In this document: positions 33,810 to 45,473 of the stretch, one piece after another
Numbering within the stretch: position 1 is the stretch's first letter
Layout of the letters: each line of letters starts with the position of its first letter
Assembly: GCA_951812925.1 (NCBI GenBank)
Contig: OX638369.1
Span: forward strand, 21,605,329 to 21,669,328
Source: Calliopum simillimum
Lineage: Eukaryota; Arthropoda; Insecta; Diptera; Lauxaniidae
Direction: 5' to 3'
Length of the DNA: 64,000 nucleotides
Notes under the pieces: model-generated
The model's input: only the letters and a program-made list of their open reading frames with translations
What the model was told of the DNA's origin: nothing
Database searches by the model: none
Made by a program: the position numbers and the translations under genes

Positions 33810-36492
33810 ATGTATAGTAGAGTGGTCCAAAATCCGAAAGTGTTAAAAAGTCAAGGTGCGCGCGACTTTTCTGAATCCTTGGATCCTGTTGATTACAAAA
33901 AGTGCTTTGGAACCAAAAAACAATTGTGTTTAGATATTCCGCAACGAGCTTTTTAACCAGATAAGGCATTTGCAAAAGTTAAATTGCATTTTTGTAAGAA
34001 TATTTTGAGTCAAATTCTGCATTAATAATAATAAATGTAATCTTTTACAATTTTTTTTAGCGGCACTTTAAACTTCAAAATTTGTTAATTTTTTGAGGTG
34101 TTTGCACTTTCAAGAACCGATTTTTTTCTTATTTTGCTCTAGCAAATTTTTTTTTAAAATTTTTATATTTTTATGCATTAATTTATCTTTAAAAAAATTT
34201 CAACAACTAAGCTTTTGGTAACAGTTTTACTCACTAAAAACAATTAAGTATAATTATATTCAATTAAAAAAAAAAACTAATTTTAATGTTTTCAAGGCAC
34301 TGAAATAAGATATCTTAATGGGATGACGTAAGGTACCACTTTTTTCTTATAAATTCATTAGTTCCTAATCTTTTGAGTAAAACAACATTCTTCGCAATAT
34401 CGGAACCTTGGCAGTTCATGTTATTTTGGGAAAATAGATTAACAGATAGTTTTCATAGATTTTCTAAGGAAACTAAAAAAATAAATAAATCAAAAAGAAA
34501 CTAAAATAGCCATTTTGGATGTATTTGTTGATGTTGATTCCGAATTCGGTCTTGAAACTGCTGTATCTTGTACGGTTCAGCAGATATTTTTACATAAATG
34601 TATAAGAAACACCGTTTTGCACTTTTTAAAGTGATATTACAAGTCAAGGTTACTTTCAGCCACAAAAAGTGGTAGGGGAACTGATGCTATTGTGGTATAG
34701 TTTTTCAATGTGGTATGGTCGCATATCTCCGAATTGGGAAGGAACCTGCGAACGTAACTGCTTTTATCCTGTCAGAAAACATGAAAAACCAGGGATGTGT
34801 TGCTGTCATGCACCAAACTAAATTTTTCCGATGTCAGTTGAACGAAATGTAAGTCGCGTGTGGTTGATTTTTTTTTCTGGATTTTTGGCAAAAAAATTTT
34901 GTTAAGAAAAAGTGGCTTTTTGGTTAAGTTTTATTTATATTCAATAAAGGTAAGTGCTCAGCATTGCGAAATAAGGGTTTAACTGTGTAAATTCACAAAG
35001 TTTCCCATTTTATTTTTAGATTTTTGTAATTTCTAAAAATTGGCCAGTGTGGTATAGTCGAGGTTCGCCAATGTGGTATATGAATATTTCTTGTTATTCT
35101 TAACATTATTTGATTGCTGTTTATTTTTTTATAAAAACTATGAGTTTATGAACCAATGTAAATGTTATTATGAACTTATTTCATACCTTTCAAACTTTAT
35201 ATTTTATTGTATGGTTAAGTATACCACATTACCCTACTTATATGTACCACATTACCAGCCCAATTTACAAGTACTGATCAGTATATATACCACATTGTGC
35301 CACCATATATACCACATTACCTCCCAACTTTTTGAAAACAGCTTTTTTGACTTTTTCCAGATTTTGCTCAATAACTTTTTTTAATGAAATTGCACACATT
35401 TTATTGAAATATATTCTGTAGCCAATACTTCAATGATTAGCATACAAAAATTTGGCTGAAATTGATCCAACGGTTCTCTTTCAAATTTCACCTAAACATT
35501 AGCTATACCACAATAGCATCAGTTCCCCTATAGTGGTTAAAAGTGCCAGTCTGATTCTTTAAAATTCAATTTAAATTATACCGATAACTTTTTTATCCTC
35601 TGAGTTATCATAACCTAAAAAGCTGAAAAAGTGCAAAAAACACGTTTTTTTTGTTATTTCTGCTTACGATATTTCGGAGGAACAAAGAAATATGGATACA
35701 ATTTAAATTGGGTTTTGAAGAAAAAGATTGTCACTTTTAACTTCCATACCAGGCTGAACGTTACCATGTTGTGATATAACAGCTTCAAAAATAGCAAAAA
35801 CGGTGTTTTTTGCATTTTTAGGTTAGGATATCTCTAAAACCGTATCAGATAGAGCAATTCCGAGACCGGATTTAGAATTTTCTTGAAAACATACATCGCA
35901 AATGACTATTGTTGTTTCTGTTTCACCATGAAAATTTTAAACTCAAAGTTTTTTTTTTGGCCAAATTTGATTATATTTTACGGTTTTTAGTAAGTAAAGT
36001 GAAGTTAATAGCTTAGTTGTTGAAGTCAGTTGATAGATAAATTAATGCATAAAAAAATAATAATATAAATAAAAATTTGCTAGAGCAAAATAAGAAAAAA
36101 ATCGGTTCTTGAATGTGCAAACACCTCAAAAAATTAACAAATTTTGAAGTTTAAAGTGCCGCTAAAAAAAATTGGGAAAGACTAAATTTATTATTATTGA
36201 TGCAGAATTTGGTACAACATATTCTTACAAAAATGCAATTTAAATTTTTGCAAATGCCTTATCTGGTTAAAAAGATATAGCGTTTAAATTAAAAAAAGTA
36301 CTCAAAAACTCAAAAATTCTTACAAAAGTACCTTCAAGCTCGTTGCGGAATATCTAAACACAATTTTTTTTTGGTTCCAAAGCACTTTTTGTAATCAGCA
36401 GGATCCAATGGTTCAGAAAAGTCGCGCGCACCTTGACTTTTTAACACTTTTGGTTTTTCCATACAAAATTTGGACCACTCTAATGTATAGTA
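33810..36492. mobile_element. 2.7-kb foldback element with 8-10-bp target duplication
   Basis: ATGTATAGTA at 33810-33819 is repeated at 36483-36492. The inverted arms begin GAGTGGTCCAAAAT (33820) and, read inward from the right, GAGTGGTCCAAATTT. They run about 430 bp on the left and about 505 bp on the right, which has an extra insertion of about 60 bp near 36290-36345. As TA is also shared by the ends, the real duplication may be 8 bp (ATGTATAG). The loop holds a nested TA-flanked element and sequence related to 36830-36935 and 41105-41640. No coding sequence. Confidence 0.78.
34675..35528. mobile_element. Nested TA-flanked TIR element with GTGGTATA words
   Basis: The ends are GGGGAACTGATGCTATTGTG and its exact complement over about 26 bp, flanked by TA (34673-34674 and 35529-35530). 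The interior repeats GTGGTATA and TACCACATTACC: forward near 34693, 34721, 35048 and 35070, and complementary near 35221, 35250, 35288 and 35308. TA target and repeated subterminal words suggest a pogo/Tc1-mariner-type non-autonomous element; the words could be transposase binding sites. Confidence 0.7.
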
Positions 36493-39400
36493 TTTTTAGA
36501 ACTGAAATAATACGTAAACTTTATTCAACTCAAATTGAGTTTTTTCGGAAAATAAGATATAAAAGCGAACTTTATGAGTATGAGGGGCGCATACTGAAAT
36601 AAAGATTTATGTTCTGAAGTTAAAAATAAACACATCTTAAATACATATGGAGGTTGAAAATTTGCAAAAATCAGTAAAGATACAAAACAATTAAAAAATG
36701 ACTCGAAACGTTGTTAAAAATCATTAGCAGATCTCTACATTAGTTTATAAATTTACAAATTTAAACTAATTCTACAATTTTCTTGAGGCATTTGAAAATT
36801 TCCGATAGTTTTAAATTTTCTTCCTTGCTCTCAGTACACAGTTCGGCGGAATCCGGCCTGGAAATTGCTCTACCACGTCAGGTTTTTTAAATATCCTAAC
36901 CTAAAAATGCAAAAAAAGCTATTTTTGCCTATGTTATGTATCGTGGCAAAAATTTTTTGCTCAAAAAACTGTGTATAGGATCTTAAAGTGCAAGACTTTC
37001 TCTTTCGAATGTCGTTGAGTTTGCTTAGATATAAATTTTAAGTTTTTATCCTTTTTTTGCACAACACATTCGCTTTGCATATGTAACACCTAAAAAATAT
37101 AAATTCAATCTAATTTTAAAGATGTTTTTAGTATTTTTGAACATATTTCGATTATGTTCTATTTTTAGAGAATTTTGCAATATTTTTCGATACTTCATGA
37201 ATATATGAATCCTTTGACTTTTCCAATACATTTCGACTTTTAATTTTGCTTTATCAATACCAAAGGCATTACGGTTATTTTCGATTTTTTTAAATTGCAT
37301 CAAAAATGGTCCAAATGTAATGCATAATCCGTTATTAGCTTTACCTCAACTAACATTTTTTGTAAAAAATGGTGTGAAATTTTGTTCCAAAACAAATTCT
37401 CACATTCCTTAAATAATTTTGAAAACATTTCACTGTGCACTGGACTGAATGCTGTTGTGTGCTTTTGCCTTTTGTTGGTTTGACTCCATTCAGTGACCTA
37501 ATTGAGCAGTGGACCAAAGCGGCAAAAGCGCTTTTTTCAGCTTTAGCGCTCATCAGTTTTGTGCAATGCTCCTCATTTTCTGCTCATTGTCCATGCACCT
37601 TTTTTTTTGCGTGTTTTTATTGTTCTTTATACGTACACTGTTCTGCGTATTTTGCAAGTGGTGTAGGAGTAGAAAGGAAGCTGCAAAAAAAGGCGAAAAT
37701 TAAAGAATTTTACGATAAACAAAAGCAACCAGAAAAACAACAGCTGTATAAGTGCTGCGGAAAAGAAATTGCGAATTCATAATGAAAACAATTGAAGATG
37801 GAAAAACCAACAAAAAAAAAATAAATTTCATACGCTGACAAATTTATATCAAATTATGTTTGAGAATGATAAAAATAATGAAAATATATAAATTCATTGA
37901 AATTTTGAGAAAAGTTTTATGATTTTTGGGATTCGGAATTCAATGTATTTTTCCAAAACTTTTCGTTGAAATTTTAATTGCGCACAATTTTTTTCGCTGT
38001 GTATTTATATGTATTTTTTTTATTGATTTCACTTGTCTCAATAATCAATCAAAGTTGTACCAATCACACACACACTTGGTAAGTGAAGAGTCATTTTCCA
38101 CCCTTTTCTTTTATGTTTTGCTCTGACCTTTGCAATATGAACGAACGCTTTTAATACAAATGCTTGTGTGTGTATGAGAAAACTTTTATGTAACGTATAT
38201 CCTTAACAGCGCTCGTACACTTGTATATAAAAGCACATATATTATCGAGAGCCGTAAGGACTGCTATTGTTTGACCAAGCAATAATTGACACTTGGGCGA
38301 AAATTAAGTGATTTCGGTTACATCAACGAACAACATGACTTAAGGTCAAATAACAATTTTTGGTAGTAAGTAATACGAAAATAAAAACAGAACAGCGAAG
38401 AACATGACTTGTGAAAAGTGGAACATGAAAAATTGCACATAAAACAGTGAAAAAAAGAAAGAAAAATAGCGACGATTAAGTTGAATGTTTTATTGTGTTT
38501 TATTGCTTCCGCAGGGTATGAGCGAAAAAGCCTAAAATTTGGCATTTTTCATTTTTAGCGCTTCAATGTTGGTGTGTTAACAATGAAGTATGTAATTGTG
38601 GAGTTATGTGTTGTTTCAGTTTGTGAACTGTGAACTTTGACCTTTTTAAAAAACAGTCAGTTACCATATTATAATCGCATTTCAACGTTTTATCAATCTT
38701 CTGGTTTCATTAAAACTTAATTTAATTAACTAAACCTAAGCTGCGATAATTATGACAGTGATACATCTAAAAACATACATGGGCAGATCTGAAAATAATC
38801 TTCGTATGCCGCGAAAAAACGGTAAATTTCAAATATGGCCAATTAAGCGTTTTTTATTTTTTACTCTGCATGAGAGGCTTAAATTCAAAAAACATCATAA
38901 ACAAAGTCGATTTATTTTTCATCAAGGAATTTGCTTGAATTTTTCAGAATTTTAGGATCACACTTTTCCCTTCAAGCGAAGGCAGGTTTTTTAAAATGGA
39001 TCCACCCAAATTAATCGTAGAGTATTTTGCAATTGTCTCCAGATTTCGGGTCTGCAATCTGGAAAATCATGCCTGATGCGCTTTAAAAAAAACTGTATAC
39101 TCGTACATGAAGCAAAACACGCCAAGCGTACCAGCTGAAAATTTGTTTGTCTCCGATTTCGGTAAAATTTGGCAATATGGTAGATCCGATGTGCAAAAAT
39201 AACAACCCGGTAGGGATTGGTCCTAGTATTATTTGTTGTTAAAATACAGGGTGTTGAAGTTGTCGTTTTTAGTCATTTTTATGGAAAGGGTGTATTTTCA
39301 AATATTTATAGCTTACACCAAAAACCGTTAAACACCAAAAATTATAAATTGATATATCTAAGTATCTCGTCCCATTCTCTTTTAAGTGTTCTTTTTATAA

Positions 39401-39692
39401 AAAAATATTTAGTGAAAAAAATATTTTTTCACCAAAAGTTTTAAACCCTCTCACTGGCAAAGTTGTAAATTTCAACGAATAGTGTCGGGAATTTTTTTTC
39501 TATTAATTATTAGCTAAAAAAGGATAAAATAGTCATAAAAATGTTAAGACCTATCATAGATCGACCACCAGGTAAAGGTAAAGAGGTGCTCAGGGACCCC
39601 TTGCCGGTTTGACATAAAAAAAAAAAAACATTAACTCGTTTTGAGGTTTGAATAGTTTTAAATGGAAAAAGTAGATAATAATAGGGATACAA
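36493..39692. other. Mostly non-coding, AT-rich DNA
   Basis: 36830-36935 is another copy of the module found in the foldback loop and at 41.1-41.6 kb (GAATCCGGCCTGGAAATTGC, ATATCCTAACCTAAAAATGC). At 38222-38235 a TATATAAAAG word lies about 30 bp upstream of CGAGAGCCGTAAG and could be a TATA box, but no gene follows. The 115-residue frame at 37435-37782 and others show no known domain. Confidence 0.45.
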
Positions 39693-40585
39693 TAGGGTGG
39701 GCCAAATTGTATGGAGGAAATTTTATCGACCTCGGCTACCCCCCTAAGTGAAAGTTCATTCAATTCTATGAATATTTGCCCAAAGAACTCTATATCTCTG
39801 CGTTCAACTTTAGTTCGGCGCATTTGTGATCGAAAATTGTACCTTTCATCAATATTTTTTTTTTGTTTTCAAACTAAATTTTAAAAATTTTTATAAAGAC
39901 AAAAGTAATGTCATTATATGATTTGGCTGGTATTCTATCAGTAATCAATTAAATTGGGTTCTGTTTACATAAAAAGTTTACTTGATAAAGTGAAATTGAT
40001 GCTATATATTTAAAAATATGATATGGGTCAAATAGCCGATTATTATGACTGACTTTCAAAATAAACGATTCATATTTTTGGTATTAGGGTAAAATTTTCA
40101 ATCGAAAATGCGCCGAACTAAACTTGAACGTAGAGGTATGGTTCCTTGGGCAAATATTCATAGAATTGAATAAACTTTCAGCCTAAGTTGGTGTTTTGTT
40201 TGAAAAAATTCATCCAAAAATATGAATCGATTATTTTGAAAGTCGGTCATAATAATCGGCTATTTGACCTATATCACTTTTTTAAATATATATCTTCAAT
40301 TCCACACTATCAAGTAAACTTTTTGTGTAAACAGAACCCAATTTAATTGATTACTGACAGAATACCAGCCAAATCATATAATGACATTACTTTTGTCTTT
40401 ATAAAAGTTTTTAAAATTTAGTATGAAAATAAAAAAATTTTTATAAAAGGTAAAATTTTCGATCAAAAATGCGCCGAACTAAAGTTGAACGCAGAGGTAT
40501 AGTTCCTTGGGCAAATATTCATAGAATTGAATGAACTTTCACATAGGGGGGTAGCCGAGATCAGTTTTCAAATCGGCCCACCCTA
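39693..40585. mobile_element. 0.9-kb TIR element with third copy of its end in the loop
   Basis: The ends are TAGGGTGGGCCAAATT and, read inward from the right, TAGGGTGGGCCGATTT. Arms of about 370-390 bp run 39693-40081 and 40214-40585. The loop (about 40090-40185) carries another copy of the subterminal sequence AAAATGCGCCGAACTAAA, TTGGGCAAATATTCATAG. That subterminal sequence holds a short frame, MRRTKVERR, in three copies. Flanks GGGATACA and GGGTACAT are similar but not identical, so the target duplication is uncertain. Part of the arm (40295-40400) matches 15620-15715. Confidence 0.7.
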
Positions 40586-40886
40586 GGGTACATATATTAT
40601 TTTTGATAACAATAGTCATAGAAATAGTCTTTTGGCGTTCGAACAGCACTAATGAAGAATGCACTCGCTGCAAATGCACAATATTTTCAAGAATTTGCAA
40701 ATCTTGTATTTTCTTTTACTGCCTTATTTTCTAGCCAAATTGCCAGCAAAAGGCAATATTGAAAGACCAGATTGTTCAGATTATTTTTCTGAACGCTACA
40801 AAGAATGGGGTCACTTAAGTGGCTCGAAAATAGGACCGAAAGGTACTGATGATATAGAAGAAAACATCGGGGTATATTCTTCTACT
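40586..40886 (+). other. Segment with protein-like frame outside the next inverted repeat
   Basis: An open frame at 40659-40967 (102 codons, ATG at 40659) is protein-like from about residue 28 on: LPAKGNIERPDCSDYFSERY, then KEWGHLSGSKIGPKGTDD, IEENIGVYSS. The frame continues into the inverted arm at 40887 with GALEQSIGFLAMWRKSVNGV and a stop. I recognise no family. It may be a remnant of a transposon protein or an exon fragment; no splice sites were assigned. Confidence 0.3.
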
Positions 40887-41852
40887 CACGGTGCTCTTGA
40901 ACAGTCGATAGGTTTTTTGGCTATGTGGAGAAAATCTGTGAATGGGGTTTCATTTGTATTAGTTTAGTGGTCTGAAAAATGCAAACCCCGAAATCGCAGC
41001 TGATCATCCCCGCGAAATATCGCAAAAATACATATTCCATAGAAAAAAAAAAAAAAATTCAGAAAAAAAACGCAACAAAAAAATATAAAAATAGTTATTT
41101 TTAATGTATTTTGCAATGCTGAATCCGAATCTGGCCTTAGAATTGCTGTATCTTATACAATTTTTGAGATATCTTAGCCTAAATAAGGAAAAAAAGCCGA
41201 CGCTATGTTTTATTGTTGTGTTTTGGAGCTATATAACAGGACGTATATCCGTAAACTCTGATGCAGAAATAGAAAACTTTAATCAATCTTCTAAACCTTA
41301 TTCAAATAATGTCGATATCTTTATTTTTCTCGGAGATATCCTAACCTAAAAAGTTAAAAAAGTGCAAAAAACGTGTTTTGTCATTATTCCAGTCTACGAT
41401 ATTTCAGAGAAAAATTAAGCTATTGACATAATTTAAATGCGGTTTTAAAGAAAAAGATTGGAACTTTTAGATAATGTATTGAATTTTGCGTATTATTGTT
41501 CTATATTCTAGTTACATAGCTTCATAATATAGCAAAAACGGTATTTTTTCCTTGTTTACGCTACGATATCTCAAAAACCGAATGAGATATAGCAATTTTA
41601 AGGCCAGATTCAGATTCAACATTGCAAAATACATTAAATATAACTATTTTTATATTTGTTTGTTGCGTTTTTTTCCCGATTTTTTTTTTTTTTTTTATAT
41701 AGGATATGTATTTTTGCGATATTTCGCGTGGATTATCAGCTACGATTTCGGGGTTTGCATTTTCCAGGCCACTAAGCTAATACAAATGAAACCCCATTCA
41801 CAGATTTTCTCCACATAGCCAAAAAACCTATCGACTGTTCAAGAGCACCGTG
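40887..41852. mobile_element. 0.97-kb inverted-repeat element with coding-like ends
   Basis: Arms about 40887-41182 and 41559-41852 start CACGGTGCTCTTGAACAG and end with its complement. Both arm ends encode the same peptide, GALEQSIGFLAMWRKSVNGV followed by a few residues and a stop, read inward from each side. The middle matches the foldback loop at 33.8-36.5 kb (ATATCCTAACCTAAAAAGTT, GCAAAAAACGTGTTTT, GAAAAAGATTG). Poly-A/T runs lie in both arms. Confidence 0.65.
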
Positions 41853-41999
41853 TACTAAAGTTTCGACGGTTTCTTGAGCTATAATATCACTCATAATATG
41901 GTCTTGGATAAAGTAGTCACTTGTGTTACCTGTCTGCAGTGCTCTGAGCCAGGTCGAAGTCATTCCAACTGAAGCGATTTCGTTCCCATAAACAGTCAA
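41772..41999 (-). pseudogene. Unrecognised frame ending in the inverted arm
   Basis: 75 codons on the - strand. The outer part, MTVYGNEIASVGMTSTWLRA, LQTGNTSDYFIQDHIMSDII, AQETVETLVH, lies outside the inverted repeat; the inner part GALEQSIGFLAMWRKSVNGV is in the arm and is shared with the + strand frame at 40659-40967. Protein-like composition but no known domain. Two different N-terminal contexts joined to one C-terminal peptide suggest rearranged copies of one lost gene. Confidence 0.3.
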
Positions 42000-42382
42000 G
42001 ATGAAATTCGGTCGCTAGATGAGAGTTTTTGGCTTTGTTTACTCAAGAGGAAGGCATCTTACGAAAAAATTGTACTAGGTATAAAATGCGTAGAATCGTT
42101 CAAGAAATACGTGTGCATTTTTTATGATTTTTTTAAATTTTAGAAAACATTTTTTTTTTTAAATTTTTTTTAAAAATTATTCAAAGAAAAAAAATTTTTT
42201 TCTTTACTTTCCAAAAAATTCCCAAAAATTTCACACGTATTTCTTGTCTTTTTAAACAGATTAAAAATATTACACTTTCTCCAACTCAAGATCTTATTCA
42301 AAAGTTTTCAGAACGAGAGTTTTGATGGGGAAAAGATTATATAGGTTTTTGCTTTGATTTCTTGTGTGTGCCGATACCTGTG
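41853..42382. other. Spacer
   Basis: After the frame above, AT-rich DNA with an imperfect inverted repeat around AAGAAATACGTGTG (about 42101) and CACACGTATTTCTTG (about 42231). No gene. Confidence 0.45.
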
Positions 42383-42649
42383 TATGGGCATTTCTCAGAA
42401 ACTTTTAACCTATAGTTGTTGTCAAGTTTTGATGTCAAACGCGTAAGGTGCATGGTATTAATTCAAATAGTAATGATTTTTTGTGATTATTGGCCAGCGC
42501 ACATATTGTTCAAACATTAAGAAGTATGTGGATTAAATTTTTTAGTAGAAATATATATATTTAATATTAATTAATACCATGCACCTTACGCCATTGACAT
42601 CAAAACTTGACTACAAGTATAGGTTAAAAGTTTCTGAGAAATGCCCATA
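42383..42649. mobile_element. 267-bp MITE
   Basis: The ends are TATGGGCATTTCTCAGAAAC and its complement. Arms of about 75-80 bp also include AACTTTTAACCTATA, TCAAGTTTTGATGTCAA and GTAAGGTGCATGGTATTAAT, with a loop of about 100 bp. Flanks are TA-rich, so a TA duplication cannot be told from the ends. Confidence 0.75.
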
Positions 42650-43585
42650 TATATATTATATTGTACAATATTTTCGTTTGTTTAAAAAACTCTTAATTAT
42701 TTTGTATTGTACTCATAATAATCAACATTAAATTAAATGTCAAAAATGGCTTATGTTCTCACGTGATGTACGTGTGCTTTTTGTAACGACGTGATATTTG
42801 GTTTATTTTCTGTCAGTTTACTTGATACTTCATGCTTGATGTGTTGTAGGTAATTGATTTAAAGGCTTTGCAGAAAAGTTTTTTGTTTTTATGCGCATTT
42901 AATATGATAATAAAGCGTTAATATGTTGTTTTCAAAAGCATAACAAATTAACGCAGACAATGAGATGTACATATATCATTCAACGAAAACACACAGACAT
43001 ATGTAGACAATACATGCACGCTTTGCGCTCACTTACAGTGTACATTTACATAAAACGCTAAATTAAATAAACAAGTAAACACACGTTGTCGACATTACGC
43101 ACTTATACGCAATTTCCGTTTCCGTAAAGTGAGGTAGCATGGTAAAGAGAAACAAATTACAAAGAGCGAAAAGCAACAAGGACTACGAGATATGAAAAAA
43201 AAAAACACAAAAATATTCAAATGTATTAAACAGGATTAGTGTATATAAAGTGTTTGTGCGTAAAAGAAAGTTACTCTTCTTATTGACAGTAGCGCGCTTT
43301 CATGTCACATCAAAAAGTTCAAAGTGTGTGTGTCATATACACGAGTACACAAAGATCAATGTGTCATTTCTGCTAATGACATTTTAATCCCTGCTGATAA
43401 TGATTTTGTGTGTTTGATTGTGATTATGGGGTTTCTTTTAATTAAAAAACATATTATTGAAATCATTGATTATCCCTCGTAATTTTGTAAGTACATTTGA
43501 ATGTTAAGTATTCATAGGAAAGCTAATTCATTAAATGAAAACCTTCAGAGTATAACAAATCATGCAGGTTTGAAGATTGGCATTA
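42650..43585. other. Non-coding DNA
   Basis: No gene recognised. The sequence is less repetitive and resembles unique intergenic DNA; a TATATAAAG word at 43248 has no gene downstream. Confidence 0.45.
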
Positions 43586-45399
43586 GGAAATAACGCCCAA
43601 TGAAACAACGCCAAAAAAAAAAAAAAAAACAAATAACGCCCATAACATAAAATTACAAATTAACGCCCAAATTCAAAACAAAAAAACTCCCAAACAATAT
43701 GAAATAATGCCCAAATTCTAAAACGAAATTCCGCCCAATAAATAATAAAAACCAAAATTTGGTCTTTATTTCGTAATTTTATTAAAAGGCTGTGATCATC
43801 TCACTTTTTTCGAAATTTGCAGTTGGGTTCTCTGATTTTTATAAAAACTCACAGAGATGTTCTTAGTGCTTAGCATGGAGACCTCTCATTATTAGTTTAG
43901 CGAAAAAAATTTTTTTTTTCCAAGTTATGGGCATGGAACTTCAGAGTGTCCAAGTGGTGTTTTTGCGAAAAATCGATGCAATTTTTTTTTCTAAGTCCCG
44001 CCATTTTGTCAAAAATAAATTGTTTTAATTTTTGTTTTCGGATTCTTGTAGCATTTGAAACGTTAATTTATTTTTAATTTTTAACTTTTGAAAATTTTGA
44101 AAATTTACAAAATGGCGGCCATTTTTTGAAAAATCTTAAAAGTTGATTATCTCAAAATAATATTCTTTTTATTTTTTTATTTTTTTTTTACAAAAAGGTG
44201 AATGAAATACAAACATTTTGTAGAAGACTTGTTTTGCGCTAAATGGCTGCGAGAGCCACAGGAACATTTTTTCTAAAAAGTCACGTGACAATTTTTTTAA
44301 CTTTGTTTTGTGCTTTCATTTACACCCACTAGGTGGCCAAAAAAAAAATTTCGAAGTACAAGAATATAACTTCCATTACTTAGAAAATAGAAGCTATACC
44401 AAAAAAAACAATATTTCCTATATAAATCATAAAAATAAGTATTGACGAAATGACGGCCATGTTTTGAAAAATCTTAAAAATCAATTTTCCAAAATCAAAT
44501 TTTTTTATTTTTTTTTTTTACTAAAGTGTTTTGAAAATCGAATGTTCATCATAACCTTTCAAAAGATTTCATTAAAAAAACTTTTAAGAAAAAAAAAATT
44601 TTTTTTTTTTTTGGAAAATTGATTTTTAAGATTTTTCAAAACATGGCCGTCATTTCGTCAATACTTATTTTTATGATTCATATAGGATATATTGGTTTTT
44701 TTGGTATAGCTTCTATTTTCTAAGTAATGGAAGTTATATTCTTGTACTTTGACATTTTTTTTTTGGCCACCTAGTGGGCATAAATGAAAGCACAAAACAA
44801 AGTTAAAAAAAATGTCACGTGACTTTTTAGAAAAAATGTTCCTGTGGCTCTCGCAGCCATTTAGCGCAAAACAAATCTTCTACAAAATGTTTGTATTTCA
44901 TTCACCTTTTTGTAAAAAAAAAAATAAAAAAATAAAAAGAATATTATTTTGAGATAATCAACTTTTAAGATTTTTCAAAAAATGGCCGCCATTTTGTAAA
45001 TTTTCAAAATTTTCAAAAGTTAAAAATTAAAAATAAATTAACGTTTCAAATGCTACAAGAATCCGAAAACAAAAATTAAAACAATTTATTTTTGACAAAA
45101 TGGCGGGACTTAGAAAAAAAAATTGCATTAATTTTTAGCAAAAACACCACTTGGACACTCTGAAGTTCCATGCCCATAACTTGGAAAAAAAATTTTTTTT
45201 CGCAAAACTAATAATGAGAGGTCTCCATGCTAAGCACTTAGAACATCTCCGTGAATTTTTATAAAAATCAGAGAACTCAACTGCAAATTTCGAAAAAAGT
45301 GAGATGATCACAGCCAAAATAGTGAAATAACGCCCAAAAACAAAAAATGAAATAACACCCAAACTATTTCCATATAAATAATTTTTGGGCGTTATTTCC
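43586..45399. mobile_element. TIR element with AAATAACGCCCAAA repeats around a palindrome
   Basis: The ends are GGAAATAACGCCCAA (43586) and its complement TTGGGCGTTATTTCC (45399). Inside each end are several direct copies of AATAACGCCCAAA or variants (left at about 43588, 43635, 43665, 43704, 43725; right at about 45326, 45350). These repeat clusters flank the large palindrome at 43788-45315. No target duplication seen. Confidence 0.65.
43788..45315. mobile_element. 1.53-kb near-perfect palindrome
   Basis: Starts GGCTGTGATCATCTCACTTT and ends with its complement. Arms of about 700 bp are almost identical, with a loop of about 120 bp (about 44491-44611) rich in A and T. Landmarks are AAGTTATGGGCATGGAACTT, CCTGTGGCTCTCGCAGCCAT read in the right arm, and ATGGCGGCCATTTT. 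There is no long frame that looks like protein. Probably a foldback element inserted in, or forming the core of, the TIR element at 43586-45399. Confidence 0.75.
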
Positions 45400-45473
45400 A
45401 AAATATGGCTGCAAAATATTAACTACTTTTGTCATTTCATATACCTACAAAACATTTGATACTCCATATAAAA
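45400..45473. other. Spacer
   Basis: Short AT-rich spacer. Confidence 0.5.
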
